Assembly (NCBI GenBank): GCA_019634635.1
Contig: JAHCBB010000002.1
Coordinates: forward strand, 62,001 to 126,000
Length of the DNA stretch: 64,000 nt
DNA from: Verrucomicrobiia bacterium
GTDB lineage: Bacteria; Verrucomicrobiota; Verrucomicrobiia; Limisphaerales; UBA9464
Reading direction: 5' to 3'
In this document: positions 19,909-28,266 of the stretch, piece after piece
Numbering within the stretch: position 1 is the first letter of the stretch
Layout: the number at the start of each line of letters is the position of its first letter
Notes under the pieces: model-generated
The model's input: the letters and a program-made list of their open reading frames with translations, nothing else
Database searches by the model: none
What the model was told of the DNA's origin: nothing
Made by a program: the position numbers and the translations under genes

Positions 19909-20238
19909 CTATCCGGCCGGCCCCCCGGGAGATGTGTTGTCGGGACCTCCACGCCAGCGGGGCAGGTTTTTCTCGCGGGCGAGGCGGGCGACCAGATGGC
20001 TGCCCACCGGGATGGTTGCGAACTGAAAGACCATGGCGAGCGCCACCTTGAGTCCGGCGGCCTCGGTTCCGAGTTCGACCCACACGGCTCCGAGCAGCAG
20101 CAGAATGCCCAAGGTCACCGCCTTGGCGACCGCGTGGCTGCGGCAAAGCACGTCCGGAAGCCGGATCACGCCGATCGCGGCGATGACGATCAGCGTGGTG
20201 CCCGAAAGCACCAGCAGTGACAGGAGGAGGTCTTTCAT
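19909..20238 (-). CDS. mrpG: Mrp sodium/proton antiporter subunit G
   Basis: A 109-residue small membrane subunit of the Mrp-type cation/proton antiporter. It has three predicted transmembrane helices (LLLSLLVLSGTTLIVIAAIG, the KAVTLGILLLLGAVW region and the KVALAMVFQFATIPVGSHL region). The family signature GVIRLPDVLCRSHAVAKAVTLG is clear. Its ATG overlaps the mrpF stop (ATGA). It is the last gene of the mrpABCDEFG operon. Confidence 0.95.
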   Translation of the reverse strand: MKDLLLSLLVLSGTTLIVIAAIGVIRLPDVLCRSHAVAKAVTLGILLLLGAVWVELGTEAAGLKVALAMVFQFATIPVGSHLVARLAREKNLPRWRGGPDNTSPGGPAG

Positions 20239-20528
20239 GGTTCGTGATCACCGGGGTCCCCGTGCCGGTCCAGGGTCTTTTGCAGGTACGTGGTGAAGGC
20301 CACGGTGCCGAGGAATCCAAGCAGCGAAAAGATCAGGATGAGCTCCAGGTAGTGGGGAGTTCGCCACAGAATGGTCAGGAGGGCGGTCATCCCGACCACC
20401 GAAACAGTGACCAGATCAAATGCCACGATGCGGTCCAGCACGGTGGGCCCGCGGGCGAGACGCCAAAGGCCCAGAAGGACCGCCAATCCGAGGGCCGCCA
20501 GCCCGCCGTGGAGCATCAGGGGTATCAT
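20235..20528 (-). CDS. mrpF: Mrp antiporter subunit F
   Basis: A 97-residue three-helix subunit with the MrpF signature RLARGPTVLDRIVAFDLVTV between the first two helices. It is a structural part of the membrane complex. Its start overlaps the mrpE stop and its stop overlaps the mrpG start, each by four bases, which indicates tight translational coupling and a fixed stoichiometry. Confidence 0.95.
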   Translation of the reverse strand: MIPLMLHGGLAALGLAVLLGLWRLARGPTVLDRIVAFDLVTVSVVGMTALLTILWRTPHYLELILIFSLLGFLGTVAFTTYLQKTLDRHGDPGDHEP

Positions 20529-21001
20529 CGGGTGAATTCGAGCAGGGGACGCTTCAGTCCCCGGTGGATCGCCTCACACACGGTGCGGGGATCCCCGGCG
20601 TCAAACGCATGGATCACCAGGCTTTTCCAGTCGGGTGCAATCTCCACGGTGGTGGTGCCGGGGGTGAGCGAGATGCAGTGGGTCAGCATCAGGATCTCCG
20701 CCCGGGTCATGTCCCCGACGTCCACCCGGATGAAGTTCGGGTGCAGCTCGTCAAGTGAACGGAACAGGACCGCCTCGGCCAGGGTCACATTGGAGAGGAT
20801 GAACTGTGCTCCGAAGCGGATCACAAAGCGGCCAAAGGCCAGGGTGCGGCGGATGTAGGCATCCCCGGGGAGGACCTTGCGGAAGAGGCAGAGCAGCGAG
20901 AATCCGAGCCCGTAGCCGACGAGGAAGGTGCCAAGCGTGGTCTGCGGGTTGAGGAACAGCCAGAGCAGCGCCAAGGCCAGGTTGAGGGTGGGGGCGATCA
21001 T
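20525..21001 (-). CDS. mrpE: Mrp antiporter subunit E
   Basis: A 158-residue subunit with two N-terminal membrane helices (LNLALALLWLFLN, LGTFLVGYGLGFSLLCLF) and a soluble C-terminal part containing LTHCISLTPGTTTVEI, the MrpE family signature. The start was set at 21001 because it gives the expected N-terminus and a four-base overlap with the mrpD stop. The long upstream frame that reads through mrpD is a shadow. Confidence 0.94.
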   Translation of the reverse strand: MIAPTLNLALALLWLFLNPQTTLGTFLVGYGLGFSLLCLFRKVLPGDAYIRRTLAFGRFVIRFGAQFILSNVTLAEAVLFRSLDELHPNFIRVDVGDMTRAEILMLTHCISLTPGTTTVEIAPDWKSLVIHAFDAGDPRTVCEAIHRGLKRPLLEFTR

Positions 21002-22500
21002 GGCGTCAGGGGCCGGCCCGATGCGGTTTGGACCGCACGGATGTATCCGGGCCGGTCGAGGGCGGTCTCGCTGGCCTGCCGGGCCAGGCGGAAGAGTCCC
21101 TCGACGCCCAGACCGAGGCTGAGGGACACAAGCGTCAGGCCACCGACCACCCAGGACATGGGGCGCCAACGAGCATCCCCGACGGCGACCGGAACGTGGT
21201 CGTCCTGCCGCCAGAACACGGCGATCCAGATCTTGAGCATGCTGAACAGGGTGAGCAACCCCGCCATGAGCGCGACGCCGGCAAGGAGCCACTGGTGCAG
21301 TCCGAATCCCGCCACCACGATCAAATATTTCCCCCAAAAGCCGCTCAAGGGTGGCAGGCCGGCGAGGGACAAGGCCTGGACAAGGAACAGCATCGCGAGT
21401 CCTGGAGCGGCATTCCAGAGGTTGCCGGTGCGGTCCAGGTCGTCACTCCTGTTGAGCACGGACACGACGCCGCCAACCAGGAACAGGGACGATTTCACCA
21501 CGATGTGATGCACGAGGTAGAGGATTGCGGCGGCGATGGACAGCGGAGTGAACAATCCGATGGCCAGCACCATGAAGCCGACCTGGCTGAGGATGTGAAA
21601 CGAAAGGATGCCTCTGAGGAAGTTGCGGGAAATCGCCCCGAGCACGCCCAGGACCATGGTCACGGCGGCGAGGACGGCGAGCACCCGGTGGACCTGGTCG
21701 AGTCCGGGGGGAAGGACGGTCGCCACCAGGCGGAGGATCACGAAGATCCCCACCTTGGTGAGCAATCCGGCGAACAATGCGGCCAGTGGGGTTGGCAGCA
21801 CCGGGTAGCTCCCAGGGAGCCACAGGTAGAGCGGAAACAGGCCGGCCTTCAGGGCGAAGATTCCGAGAAGCAGCAACGCCAGCGCCACCAGCCGGGGATC
21901 CCCCTCCAGCGCCGTCGCCCGCGTGGCAATGTGCGCGAGGTTGAGCGTGCCGAACAGTGAGTAGGCGAGTCCGGCGGCGCACAGAAAGAGGGTGCTGCCG
22001 GTGAGGTTGACCGCGATGTAGGGAAAGGCCTGCTTGATGTCCCAGTTGTCGGCCTCCAGCGTCAGCAGCGCGTACGACGCAACCAGCATCACCTCGAAGG
22101 CGACGAACAAATTGAAGAGGTCGCCGGTGAGGAAGGCGAGGTTGATTCCGGTCAGGAGGAACTGCACCAGCGGCAGGCGCAGCGGGTGTTCCTCGGAGGC
22201 CGGGAGCTCGAAGTAGCCGTAGAGGAGGCAGGCCAGTGAGGTGAACGCCGCCAGGGAAACCATGAGCGCGGCGAGCAGATCCGCGGTTATGGCAATGCCA
22301 TGGGGAGCCGCCCAACCGCCGGACATCATCACGAGCCAGCCCCCGTCGCGGAGATGCACCACCAGGGCCAGGGCCACCACCAGTTGCAGGAGCGCCGAGC
22401 CCGCGCCGACCCAGCGTCGGGTCCGTGACGGCCTGGCGACCACCAGCAACGCCAGACCGGTCAGGAGCGGCAGGAGGACGGGAAGGAGCACCAGGTTCAT
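20998..22500 (-). CDS. mrpD: Mrp antiporter subunit D
   Basis: A 500-residue polytopic membrane protein of the NuoL/M/N-like antiporter family and one of two ion-translocating subunits of Mrp. Visible landmarks are NLFVAFEVMLVASYALL with the conserved glutamate in TM5, LLLLGIFALKAGLFPLYLWLP with the lysine in TM7, and ISFNFLRGILSFHILSQVG-type sequence around TM10. The start at 22500 overlaps the mrpC stop by four bases. Function as a sodium/proton antiporter subunit follows from the family and the complete operon. Confidence 0.96.
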   Translation of the reverse strand: MNLVLLPVLLPLLTGLALLVVARPSRTRRWVGAGSALLQLVVALALVVHLRDGGWLVMMSGGWAAPHGIAITADLLAALMVSLAAFTSLACLLYGYFELPASEEHPLRLPLVQFLLTGINLAFLTGDLFNLFVAFEVMLVASYALLTLEADNWDIKQAFPYIAVNLTGSTLFLCAAGLAYSLFGTLNLAHIATRATALEGDPRLVALALLLLGIFALKAGLFPLYLWLPGSYPVLPTPLAALFAGLLTKVGIFVILRLVATVLPPGLDQVHRVLAVLAAVTMVLGVLGAISRNFLRGILSFHILSQVGFMVLAIGLFTPLSIAAAILYLVHHIVVKSSLFLVGGVVSVLNRSDDLDRTGNLWNAAPGLAMLFLVQALSLAGLPPLSGFWGKYLIVVAGFGLHQWLLAGVALMAGLLTLFSMLKIWIAVFWRQDDHVPVAVGDARWRPMSWVVGGLTLVSLSLGLGVEGLFRLARQASETALDRPGYIRAVQTASGRPLTP

Positions 22501-22868
22501 GACTCCTCGGGCGGCAAGGGTTCCGAAGTGGATGGGTCCGGAGGATACAGGTCCGCGGCGTTGGTGGTGCCGTGGTCGAGGAACAGCCGGTACAGCAGAA
22601 CCACCAGGTAGGCCGTCACGCCGAACCCGATCACGATGGCGGTCAGGATCAGTGCCTGGGGCAGGGGATCCACCCTCGGACCGGGTCGCCCATCGAGAAT
22701 CGGCGCCAGCCGGTTTCCCGGTTCGCCGGACGTGCACAGCACAAACAGGTTGGCGGCGTTCGACAGGATCAGGAAACCGAAGAGGATTCGCACAAAACTG
22801 CGTTGCAACAGCAGGTAGGTGCCGCAGGTGACGAGGACGCCGACCAGCAGGATCGTATCAAGGGCCAT
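22497..22868 (-). CDS. mrpC: Mrp antiporter subunit C (NuoK-like)
   Basis: A 123-residue, three-helix subunit homologous to NuoK. The sequence shows RSFVRILFGFLILSNAANLF, including the glutamate-poor second helix region, and PLPQALILTAIVIGFGVTAY, the MrpC signature. The start at 22868 overlaps the mrpB end by 11 bases. The proline-rich C-terminal tail after the last helix faces the cytoplasm by analogy. Confidence 0.95.
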   Translation of the reverse strand: MALDTILLVGVLVTCGTYLLLQRSFVRILFGFLILSNAANLFVLCTSGEPGNRLAPILDGRPGPRVDPLPQALILTAIVIGFGVTAYLVVLLYRLFLDHGTTNAADLYPPDPSTSEPLPPEES

Positions 22869-23418
22869 GGCGATCCTTCCTCTGGTCGGGCGTCCGGATT
22901 CCGTCCACCCCGGGAGGGGCGTCCTCCTCGATCGGCGTCTCCACCGGGGCGGCAAACCGCCGCCGTTCCCGCCAGCCAAGCGCCGGCTCTCCGAGGGTGG
23001 AGCGGGCCAGAACAATGATCATTTTGCACGTCACCCCGATCACGAGGAGGAAGACCCCCGTGTCGAAGAGCAGCGGGGTGCCGACTTCAATCGTTCCGAG
23101 CAGTGGCAGGGTGATTCCGGCATGGGCGTGACGCAGGAACTCACCACCCCGGAGGACCGGCGCCACCGCAGTGAATGCGGCCAGTGCCAGTCCCGCCACG
23201 GCGAGCGACACCGGTTCGACCCGCAGAATTCCGGGCAGGGCGTCCACGCCCAGTGCCAGCAGGAGCATCACCATGGAGATCGAGGTGGCCAAGCCGGCGA
23301 TGAACCCGCCTCCTGGGAGGTGATGTCCCCGCAGCAGGAGGTAGATGGCGAACACGTTCACCAGGAAGAAGGTGATCCGGGCGACCGCGCGAAGGATGGG
23401 ACTGTCGAGGCGGTTCAT
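22858..23418 (-). CDS. mrpB: Mrp antiporter subunit B
   Basis: A 186-residue membrane protein of the MnhB family. The signature LRGHHLPGGGFIAGLATSIS is present near the N-terminus, followed by three more helices and a TPLLFDTGVFLLVIGVT segment. A charged, proline-rich C-terminal tail overlaps the mrpC start. The ATG at 23418 overlaps the mrpA stop (ATGA), which continues the chain of coupled genes. Confidence 0.95.
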   Translation of the reverse strand: MNRLDSPILRAVARITFFLVNVFAIYLLLRGHHLPGGGFIAGLATSISMVMLLLALGVDALPGILRVEPVSLAVAGLALAAFTAVAPVLRGGEFLRHAHAGITLPLLGTIEVGTPLLFDTGVFLLVIGVTCKMIIVLARSTLGEPALGWRERRRFAAPVETPIEEDAPPGVDGIRTPDQRKDRHGP

Positions 23419-25853
23419 TGGGAATCGGAGGGGGTTTGGACACCGAAGCCGGGCGGGCCCTTTTCACCCGCCCGCCATTCCTCCGGCGTCCGCCGGTATC
23501 GGAGGAAGAGTCCGAGACAACCGAGGGTGGCGATGAGCAACACGGTGATTTCGAGCAGGGTGTCGAGGCCGCGAAAGTCCACCAGCAGGGTGTTGACCGC
23601 GTTATCCCCGTGGGCCAGGGGCTGGGAGGCTGCGAGAAATGCGGGGCCGATGGGATCGGGGTGCGGTTGTCCGGTAACCGCGGCCAGCAGCAGGGTCATG
23701 GTTCCCCCGGTCGCCAGCGCCACGAGCAGTTTGAGCACCCGGCTCAACCGGGTCGGATGGGAGTCCCGTACGCCCAGCTCGCATGCGCGGGGGAACCGCC
23801 CCAGGAGCAGGAGGACCAGCACCAAGGTCGCGGTCTCGATGAGGATTTGCGTGAGCGCAAGATCGGGGGCCCGGAACAGGACGTAGTAGAAGGTGGTCAG
23901 GAACCCGGCCAGGGAGAACGAGATGAGCTGGGTGGTCCATGCACGCAGGATCACGGCACCGAGCGACGCCAGGGCGATCAAACCGGCCACGAGCAGGCGC
24001 AGGGGATCCCAGGCCTGGAGGCCGCCGGATGCGGACCGGAGGGATTCGAGCGCCGGAGGAGTCACCCGGACCGCGGCATAGCCGCCCACCAGCACGACGA
24101 GGAAGCCCAGGACGATTCGGAGGAAGTCCGTCGGCCGGTCAGCCCCGCTGGCGCGGGTGACTTTCGAGGCCAGCACGCCGATCCCGTCCGAGACCCGATC
24201 GAAAGCCCGGTCGAACTCGAGCACCCGCGGCATTCCGATCCGGAGCCAGACGTCTCGCGGCATGGCGGCGTAGGCGCAGGCCCCGGCAGCCACGATCGCG
24301 GCACTGGCCAGCAATTCACGCGTGATCCCGTGCCAGAGCGAAAGTTCCACCACCCCGTCCTGATGCAATCCGGCGACGTCGAGCCAATGGAACGGGTGCT
24401 CCAGGAGGGATGGGAACGTGCCCAGCAGCACCGAGCCTCCCGCCATCAACAGGGGCGGGAGGAGCAGCCAACGCGGTGGCGCATGGTACTCCAGCGGAAC
24501 GCCTCCAGCCGGCGGCGTGACAAACACGCCGAAGAAGATTCGCGCTGCGAACAGGACCTTGGCCACCGAGGTGACCGCGACGCACACGAGTGCGAAGGCG
24601 CCGAGTCCCCCATGGCCGGCGTTCGGCGCGGCAACCTCGAAGACCTCCTGCAGCATGGCCTCCTTGCTCAAGAAGCCTGTGGTCATGGGGAGTCCCGCCA
24701 TGGAGGCGCATCCGATGAGCGCCGCCGCGCCCAACAGGCGGTCCTGACGCCACAGTCCGCCGAGCCTGCGGAGATCGCGCGTTCCCGTGGCGTGATCAAT
24801 CGCGCCGACGACCATGAACAACCCGCCCTTGTAAAGCACATGGCTCAGCAGGTGAAGGTAGTCGAATTCCAGCATCCCCGGAATGGCGAGGCCGTACGAG
24901 GCCACCAGAAATCCGAGCGCACTCACGGTGGACCACGCCAGGATGGCCTTGAGGTCGGTCACCACGAGGGCCTGCAGCGCCGCAAGGGTCATGGTGACCA
25001 GTCCGACCCCGGAGACGACGGGGAGCCAGAGTTCGTTGGCGCCGAAGATTGGAAACATTCGCGCGCAGAGATAGACCCCCAACTTCACCAGCGTCGCGGA
25101 ATGGAGGTAGGCGCTGACCGGGGTTGGAGCGGCCATGGCGTTGGGGAGCCAAAATTGCAGGGGGAATTGGGCCGACTTGCCGAACGCCCCCACCAGAAGG
25201 AGGAGCAGTGCCACCCGGATCAACCCCGGGCTGTCGGACGGCAGCGGGCCCGCAAGCAGCCCCGCGATCGAACCACTCCCGGTCGCCTGCTGCACCAGGA
25301 CGATCCCGGCCAGCAGGCACAGGCCCGTGCCGCCGGTGACCAGCAATGCCATGCGGGCGCCCCGCTGCGAATCCGGATCCTGGTGTTGGAATCCGATCAG
25401 GAGGAAGGAGGCCACCCCGGTAAGTTCCCAACACAGGAACAGCAGCAGCAGATTGTTGGCGAAGACCGTGCCCAGCATGGCCGCCATGAAAAGCGAGAGG
25501 CAGGCGTAGAAGCGTCCCGGCGCCTCGGAGTGGCCGAGGAAATAAAATCGCGAGTAGAAGACGATCAGAACGCCCACTGCTGCGACCACCAGCCCAAAGA
25601 ACAGGGAGAGTCCGTCCACCAGGAACGAGAGTTCCAGCCCGATGGAGGGCGCCCAGGGCCAGGAAAGGACCAGGAACGGCTGGGGACCCGCCGCGAACGC
25701 CAGCCATCCGAGGGCCAGCAGGGAGGCCATCGGCGCGGGCAGGGCCAGCCAGGCGGTGCGATCGTCCAGATGCCGCCCGGCCCACGCCAGCAGTGGCACC
25801 GCCAGCAATGGCGCCGCGAGGGCGATCAACATCAGGAGGGCGGTCGGGACCAC
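23415..25853 (-). CDS. mrpA: Mrp antiporter subunit A
   Basis: The large subunit has about 812 residues from the GTG at 25853. An ATG at 25832 and a longer ATG at 25976 are possible, but the latter would add an unlikely 41-residue basic leader. The NuoL-like core shows FFYSRFYFLGHSE-type sequence, the LLLLFLCWELTGVASFLLIG glutamate helix, VGAFGKSAQFPLQFWLPNAM, and GFLSKEAMLQEVF. The C-terminal third carries the MrpA-specific MbhD/MbhE-like helices, including RAPDLALTQILIETATLVLV and DFRGLDTLLEITVLLIA. It is the first gene of the seven-gene operon. A promoter should lie between 25853 and the hsp20 terminator at 26014. Confidence 0.95.
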   Translation of the reverse strand: MVPTALLMLIALAAPLLAVPLLAWAGRHLDDRTAWLALPAPMASLLALGWLAFAAGPQPFLVLSWPWAPSIGLELSFLVDGLSLFFGLVVAAVGVLIVFYSRFYFLGHSEAPGRFYACLSLFMAAMLGTVFANNLLLLFLCWELTGVASFLLIGFQHQDPDSQRGARMALLVTGGTGLCLLAGIVLVQQATGSGSIAGLLAGPLPSDSPGLIRVALLLLLVGAFGKSAQFPLQFWLPNAMAAPTPVSAYLHSATLVKLGVYLCARMFPIFGANELWLPVVSGVGLVTMTLAALQALVVTDLKAILAWSTVSALGFLVASYGLAIPGMLEFDYLHLLSHVLYKGGLFMVVGAIDHATGTRDLRRLGGLWRQDRLLGAAALIGCASMAGLPMTTGFLSKEAMLQEVFEVAAPNAGHGGLGAFALVCVAVTSVAKVLFAARIFFGVFVTPPAGGVPLEYHAPPRWLLLPPLLMAGGSVLLGTFPSLLEHPFHWLDVAGLHQDGVVELSLWHGITRELLASAAIVAAGACAYAAMPRDVWLRIGMPRVLEFDRAFDRVSDGIGVLASKVTRASGADRPTDFLRIVLGFLVVLVGGYAAVRVTPPALESLRSASGGLQAWDPLRLLVAGLIALASLGAVILRAWTTQLISFSLAGFLTTFYYVLFRAPDLALTQILIETATLVLVLLLLGRFPRACELGVRDSHPTRLSRVLKLLVALATGGTMTLLLAAVTGQPHPDPIGPAFLAASQPLAHGDNAVNTLLVDFRGLDTLLEITVLLIATLGCLGLFLRYRRTPEEWRAGEKGPPGFGVQTPSDSQ

Positions 25854-26014
25854 GCGCGCACAGGTATATCGCCGAATCGTCCTCCCGGCGAGCACTGGAG
25901 GACCGAGGGGCCGGGTTTTCGGCCTTGGTGCCTGCCCGAGGGCGGCGGGTGCCTTTCGGCCCAACACAATTCCCATTGCGCGGGGGAGTGTCCTCAGATC
26001 GCCGCCCGGAACGC

Positions 26015-26042
26015 AAAAGGGCCCGCGGACAGCCGCGGGCCC
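26015..26042 (-). terminator. intrinsic terminator of hsp20
   Basis: On the minus strand, a perfect 10-bp stem (GGGCCCGCGG with CCGCGGGCCC, loop CTGT) is followed by TTTT. It sits 41 bp after the hsp20 stop and before the mrp operon, so it should insulate the antiporter genes from heat-shock transcription. Confidence 0.85.
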
Positions 26043-26083
26043 AAGCGCCCCGATTCGCGTCGGGGCCCCGGATTCCGTCGCCT

Positions 26084-26539
26084 TCAGCTGGAGGCGATGT
26101 CAATGGTCTTGGGCTTGGCCTCGGCAGCTTTGGGGAGGGTGATCGTGAGCACCCCGTCCTTGTAGGCGGCCTTCACCTTGTCGGAGACCACAGGTTGGGT
26201 CAGTCCCACCTGGCGTTCGAACCGACCGTAGTAGCGCTCGGTCCGGACGTATTCGCCCTCCTTGACCTCCTGCTCCTGCTTCCGCTCGCCGGCGATGGTC
26301 AGCACGCCGTCATGGATGGAAACGCTCACGTCCTTTTTGTCCACGCCGGGAAGCTCGACGTGAATGGTGACGTTGTCGCTGTCTTCACGAACCTCCAGTG
26401 CGGGCGCGAAGGACTCGTCCCCCCGGCGGATGCCCAGCGGGGACTCAAACAGCCGGTCGAAATCGCGGCTGAGATTGAGCAGCGAGGCGAGCGGGCTCGC
26501 ATTATAGGATTGAGGACGACGGGTAGTCAGGGAGCTCAT
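26084..26539 (-). CDS. hsp20: small heat shock protein (Hsp20/alpha-crystallin)
   Basis: A 151-residue ATP-independent holdase chaperone. The alpha-crystallin domain spans about residues 45-140, with the VTIHVELPGVDKKDVSVSIH strand pair, RTERYYGRFERQVGLTQPV and the hallmark AAYKDGVLTITLPKA. The C-terminal tail ends TIDIASS, close to the I-x-I motif used for oligomer assembly. A reasonable ribosome site (AAAGGAAC) precedes the ATG. It is monocistronic, with its own terminator downstream and a perfect inverted repeat 30-45 bp upstream that may be regulatory. Confidence 0.96.
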   Translation of the reverse strand: MSSLTTRRPQSYNASPLASLLNLSRDFDRLFESPLGIRRGDESFAPALEVREDSDNVTIHVELPGVDKKDVSVSIHDGVLTIAGERKQEQEVKEGEYVRTERYYGRFERQVGLTQPVVSDKVKAAYKDGVLTITLPKAAEAKPKTIDIASS

Positions 26540-26568
26540 GTTGGTGTTCCTTTCTGTTGCTTCAGTGA

Positions 26569-26584
26569 GTTGTCAAACGACAAC
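26569..26584 (-). promoter_or_regulatory. inverted repeat upstream of hsp20
   Basis: A perfect GTTGTC-AAAC-GACAAC palindrome lies 30-45 bp before the hsp20 start codon. It could be an operator or a small 5' leader hairpin that occludes translation at low temperature. It does not match the CIRCE element. The function is inferred from position only. Confidence 0.35.
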
Positions 26585-26786
26585 CCGGACGAGTGCAGGG
26601 AGAATGCCGGTTGATCAGCTGTTGTAATTCTCTCGTCATCAACGGTTTTTATGCGCCACGGCTACCGCGGTGGCGACCCGCTGGGACAGGGATTCTCAGA
26701 GGCGCCGGGATTTGGGTAACACCGTGGCACAAAGGGCGACGGATCCAGGGCCGAAGGCCCTTGAGCCGGGATCAGGGCGTCATGTT

Positions 26787-27494
26787 TCAGGCGCCGAGGT
26801 AGGCGTCCCGGACCCGGGGATCGGCGCGCAGCCGGGCGGCATCGCCCGAGAGTTGGATGCGCCCGGCTTCGAGGACATAGCCTTGGTGGGAGATCTCGAG
26901 GGCGAGGTTGGCGTTCTGTTCCACAAGCAGGATGGTCAGCTGGCGCTGGCGGTTCAGCTCAACGATCCGGTCGAAGATCTGGCGCACGAGCAATGGGGCG
27001 ATTCCAAGCGACGGTTCGTCGAGGAGGAGACAGCGGGGCCGGCTCATGAGCGCCCGGCCAATGGCGAGCATTTGCTGCTCGCCGCCGCTGAGGGTCCCCG
27101 CAAGTTGCCCCTCGCGCTCCCGGAGCCTGGGAAACAGCTCGAAGACAAACGCCTCCTCGCTTCGGATGACGTCTCGGTCCCGCTGCAGGTAGGCGCCCAT
27201 GCGAAGATTCTCCCGGACCGTCAGATTGGCGAAGACCATCCGCCCCTCCGGGCAATGGGAAAGACCCTGCCCCACAAGCCGGTGCGGAGGGGTTCCGGTG
27301 ATGTTCCGGCCGTCATACCAGACCTCGCCCGATCGGGGACGCATCATGCCGGATATCGCCCGGAGCGTGGTCGTCTTGCCGGCGCCATTGCCTCCGATCA
27401 AGGTGACCATCGTCCCAGACTCCACCCGAAGGGACACGTCATGAAGGGCCGTGATGGCGCCGTAGGTGACGGAGATCTGGCGAACCTCAAGCAT
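26787..27494 (-). CDS. livF: branched-chain amino acid ABC transporter ATPase LivF
   Basis: A 235-residue ATP-binding subunit. Motifs seen are Walker A GGNGAGKTTT, signature LSGGEQQMLAIGRAL and Walker B CLLLDEPSLG, followed by the LivF-typical GIAPLLV and LVEQNA. The start at 27494 (MLEVRQISVTYG) overlaps the livG stop by eight bases; the longer frame upstream reads through livG and was discarded. It energises uptake by a branched-chain-amino-acid-type permease together with LivG and LivM. The true substrate could also be urea or an amide, since these systems share the same subunits. Confidence 0.95.
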   Translation of the reverse strand: MLEVRQISVTYGAITALHDVSLRVESGTMVTLIGGNGAGKTTTLRAISGMMRPRSGEVWYDGRNITGTPPHRLVGQGLSHCPEGRMVFANLTVRENLRMGAYLQRDRDVIRSEEAFVFELFPRLREREGQLAGTLSGGEQQMLAIGRALMSRPRCLLLDEPSLGIAPLLVRQIFDRIVELNRQRQLTILLVEQNANLALEISHQGYVLEAGRIQLSGDAARLRADPRVRDAYLGA

Positions 27495-28266
27495 CTCGGG
27501 TGGGTTCCTGTCCGAGGTAGGCCGCGATGACGGCGGGATTCGCCCGGATTTCCGCCGGAGTTCCCTCGGCGATCTTGCGTCCGTACTCCAGGACATGGAT
27601 GCGCCGGCAGACCCCCATCACCACCTTCATGTCGTGTTCCACCAAGAGAATCGCCAGTTCGAACTTTTCCTGAATGAACTGGATCAGGCGCATCAGTTCC
27701 ACCTTTTCCGAGGGATTCATGCCCGCCGCCGGTTCGTCGAGGAGCAGCAACCTGGGCCGGGTCGCAAGGGCGCGAAGGATCTCCAGGCGGCGCTGATCCC
27801 CATACGGGAGGCTGCGCGCCGGTTCGTCCCGCACCCGTTCCAGCCGGAAGATTTCCAGCAGTTCCCGGGTCCGTTCCCTCAGCGCCGACTCCTCGGCCTG
27901 GAACTTGGGGCCCCGGGTCAGGGAATGCAGCGCGTCGTGGGCGAGGTGGAGGTGGAAGGCGACCCGGACGTTGTCGAAGACGGACAGCCCCGGAAACAGG
28001 CGGATGTTCTGGAAGGTCCGGGCAATTCCCCGCTGGGTGATCTGGAAGGGCTTCAGCCCGGTCAGGGGACATCCCTCAAACGCGATGCGCCCCGAGGTCG
28101 GCGCGTATACCCCGGTGATCAGGTTGAACACCGTCGTTTTTCCGGCGCCATTGGGTCCGATGAGACCCACAAGCTCGCCGGGCTCCACGGTGGCCGACAC
28201 GTCGCTGACGGCGGTGAGGCCGCCGAAGCGCACCGTGACCTGGTCCAGATCGAGGAGCGGGGGCAT
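27487..28266 (-). CDS. livG: branched-chain amino acid ABC transporter ATPase LivG
   Basis: A 259-residue ATPase with Walker A GPNGAGKTTVFNLITG, the degenerate LivG signature LPYGDQRRLEILRALA, and Walker B LLLLDEPAAGMNPSE. The C-terminal EGTPAEIRANPAVIAAYLG tail is typical of LivG. It overlaps livM by one base at the start and livF at the end. It pairs with LivF to power the permease. Confidence 0.96.
   Translation of the reverse strand: MPPLLDLDQVTVRFGGLTAVSDVSATVEPGELVGLIGPNGAGKTTVFNLITGVYAPTSGRIAFEGCPLTGLKPFQITQRGIARTFQNIRLFPGLSVFDNVRVAFHLHLAHDALHSLTRGPKFQAEESALRERTRELLEIFRLERVRDEPARSLPYGDQRRLEILRALATRPRLLLLDEPAAGMNPSEKVELMRLIQFIQEKFELAILLVEHDMKVVMGVCRRIHVLEYGRKIAEGTPAEIRANPAVIAAYLGQEPTRDA

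Noticed and set aside
23418..26165. 915-residue plus-strand frame across mrpA and hsp20
   Set aside because: The translation is low-complexity (Gln/Gly/Glu/Arg rich) and antisense to mrpA, which has clear membrane helices and family motifs.
26747..26761. AGGGCC/GGCCCT hairpin after livF
   Set aside because: It is short and not followed by a T-run on either strand, so I did not call it a terminator.
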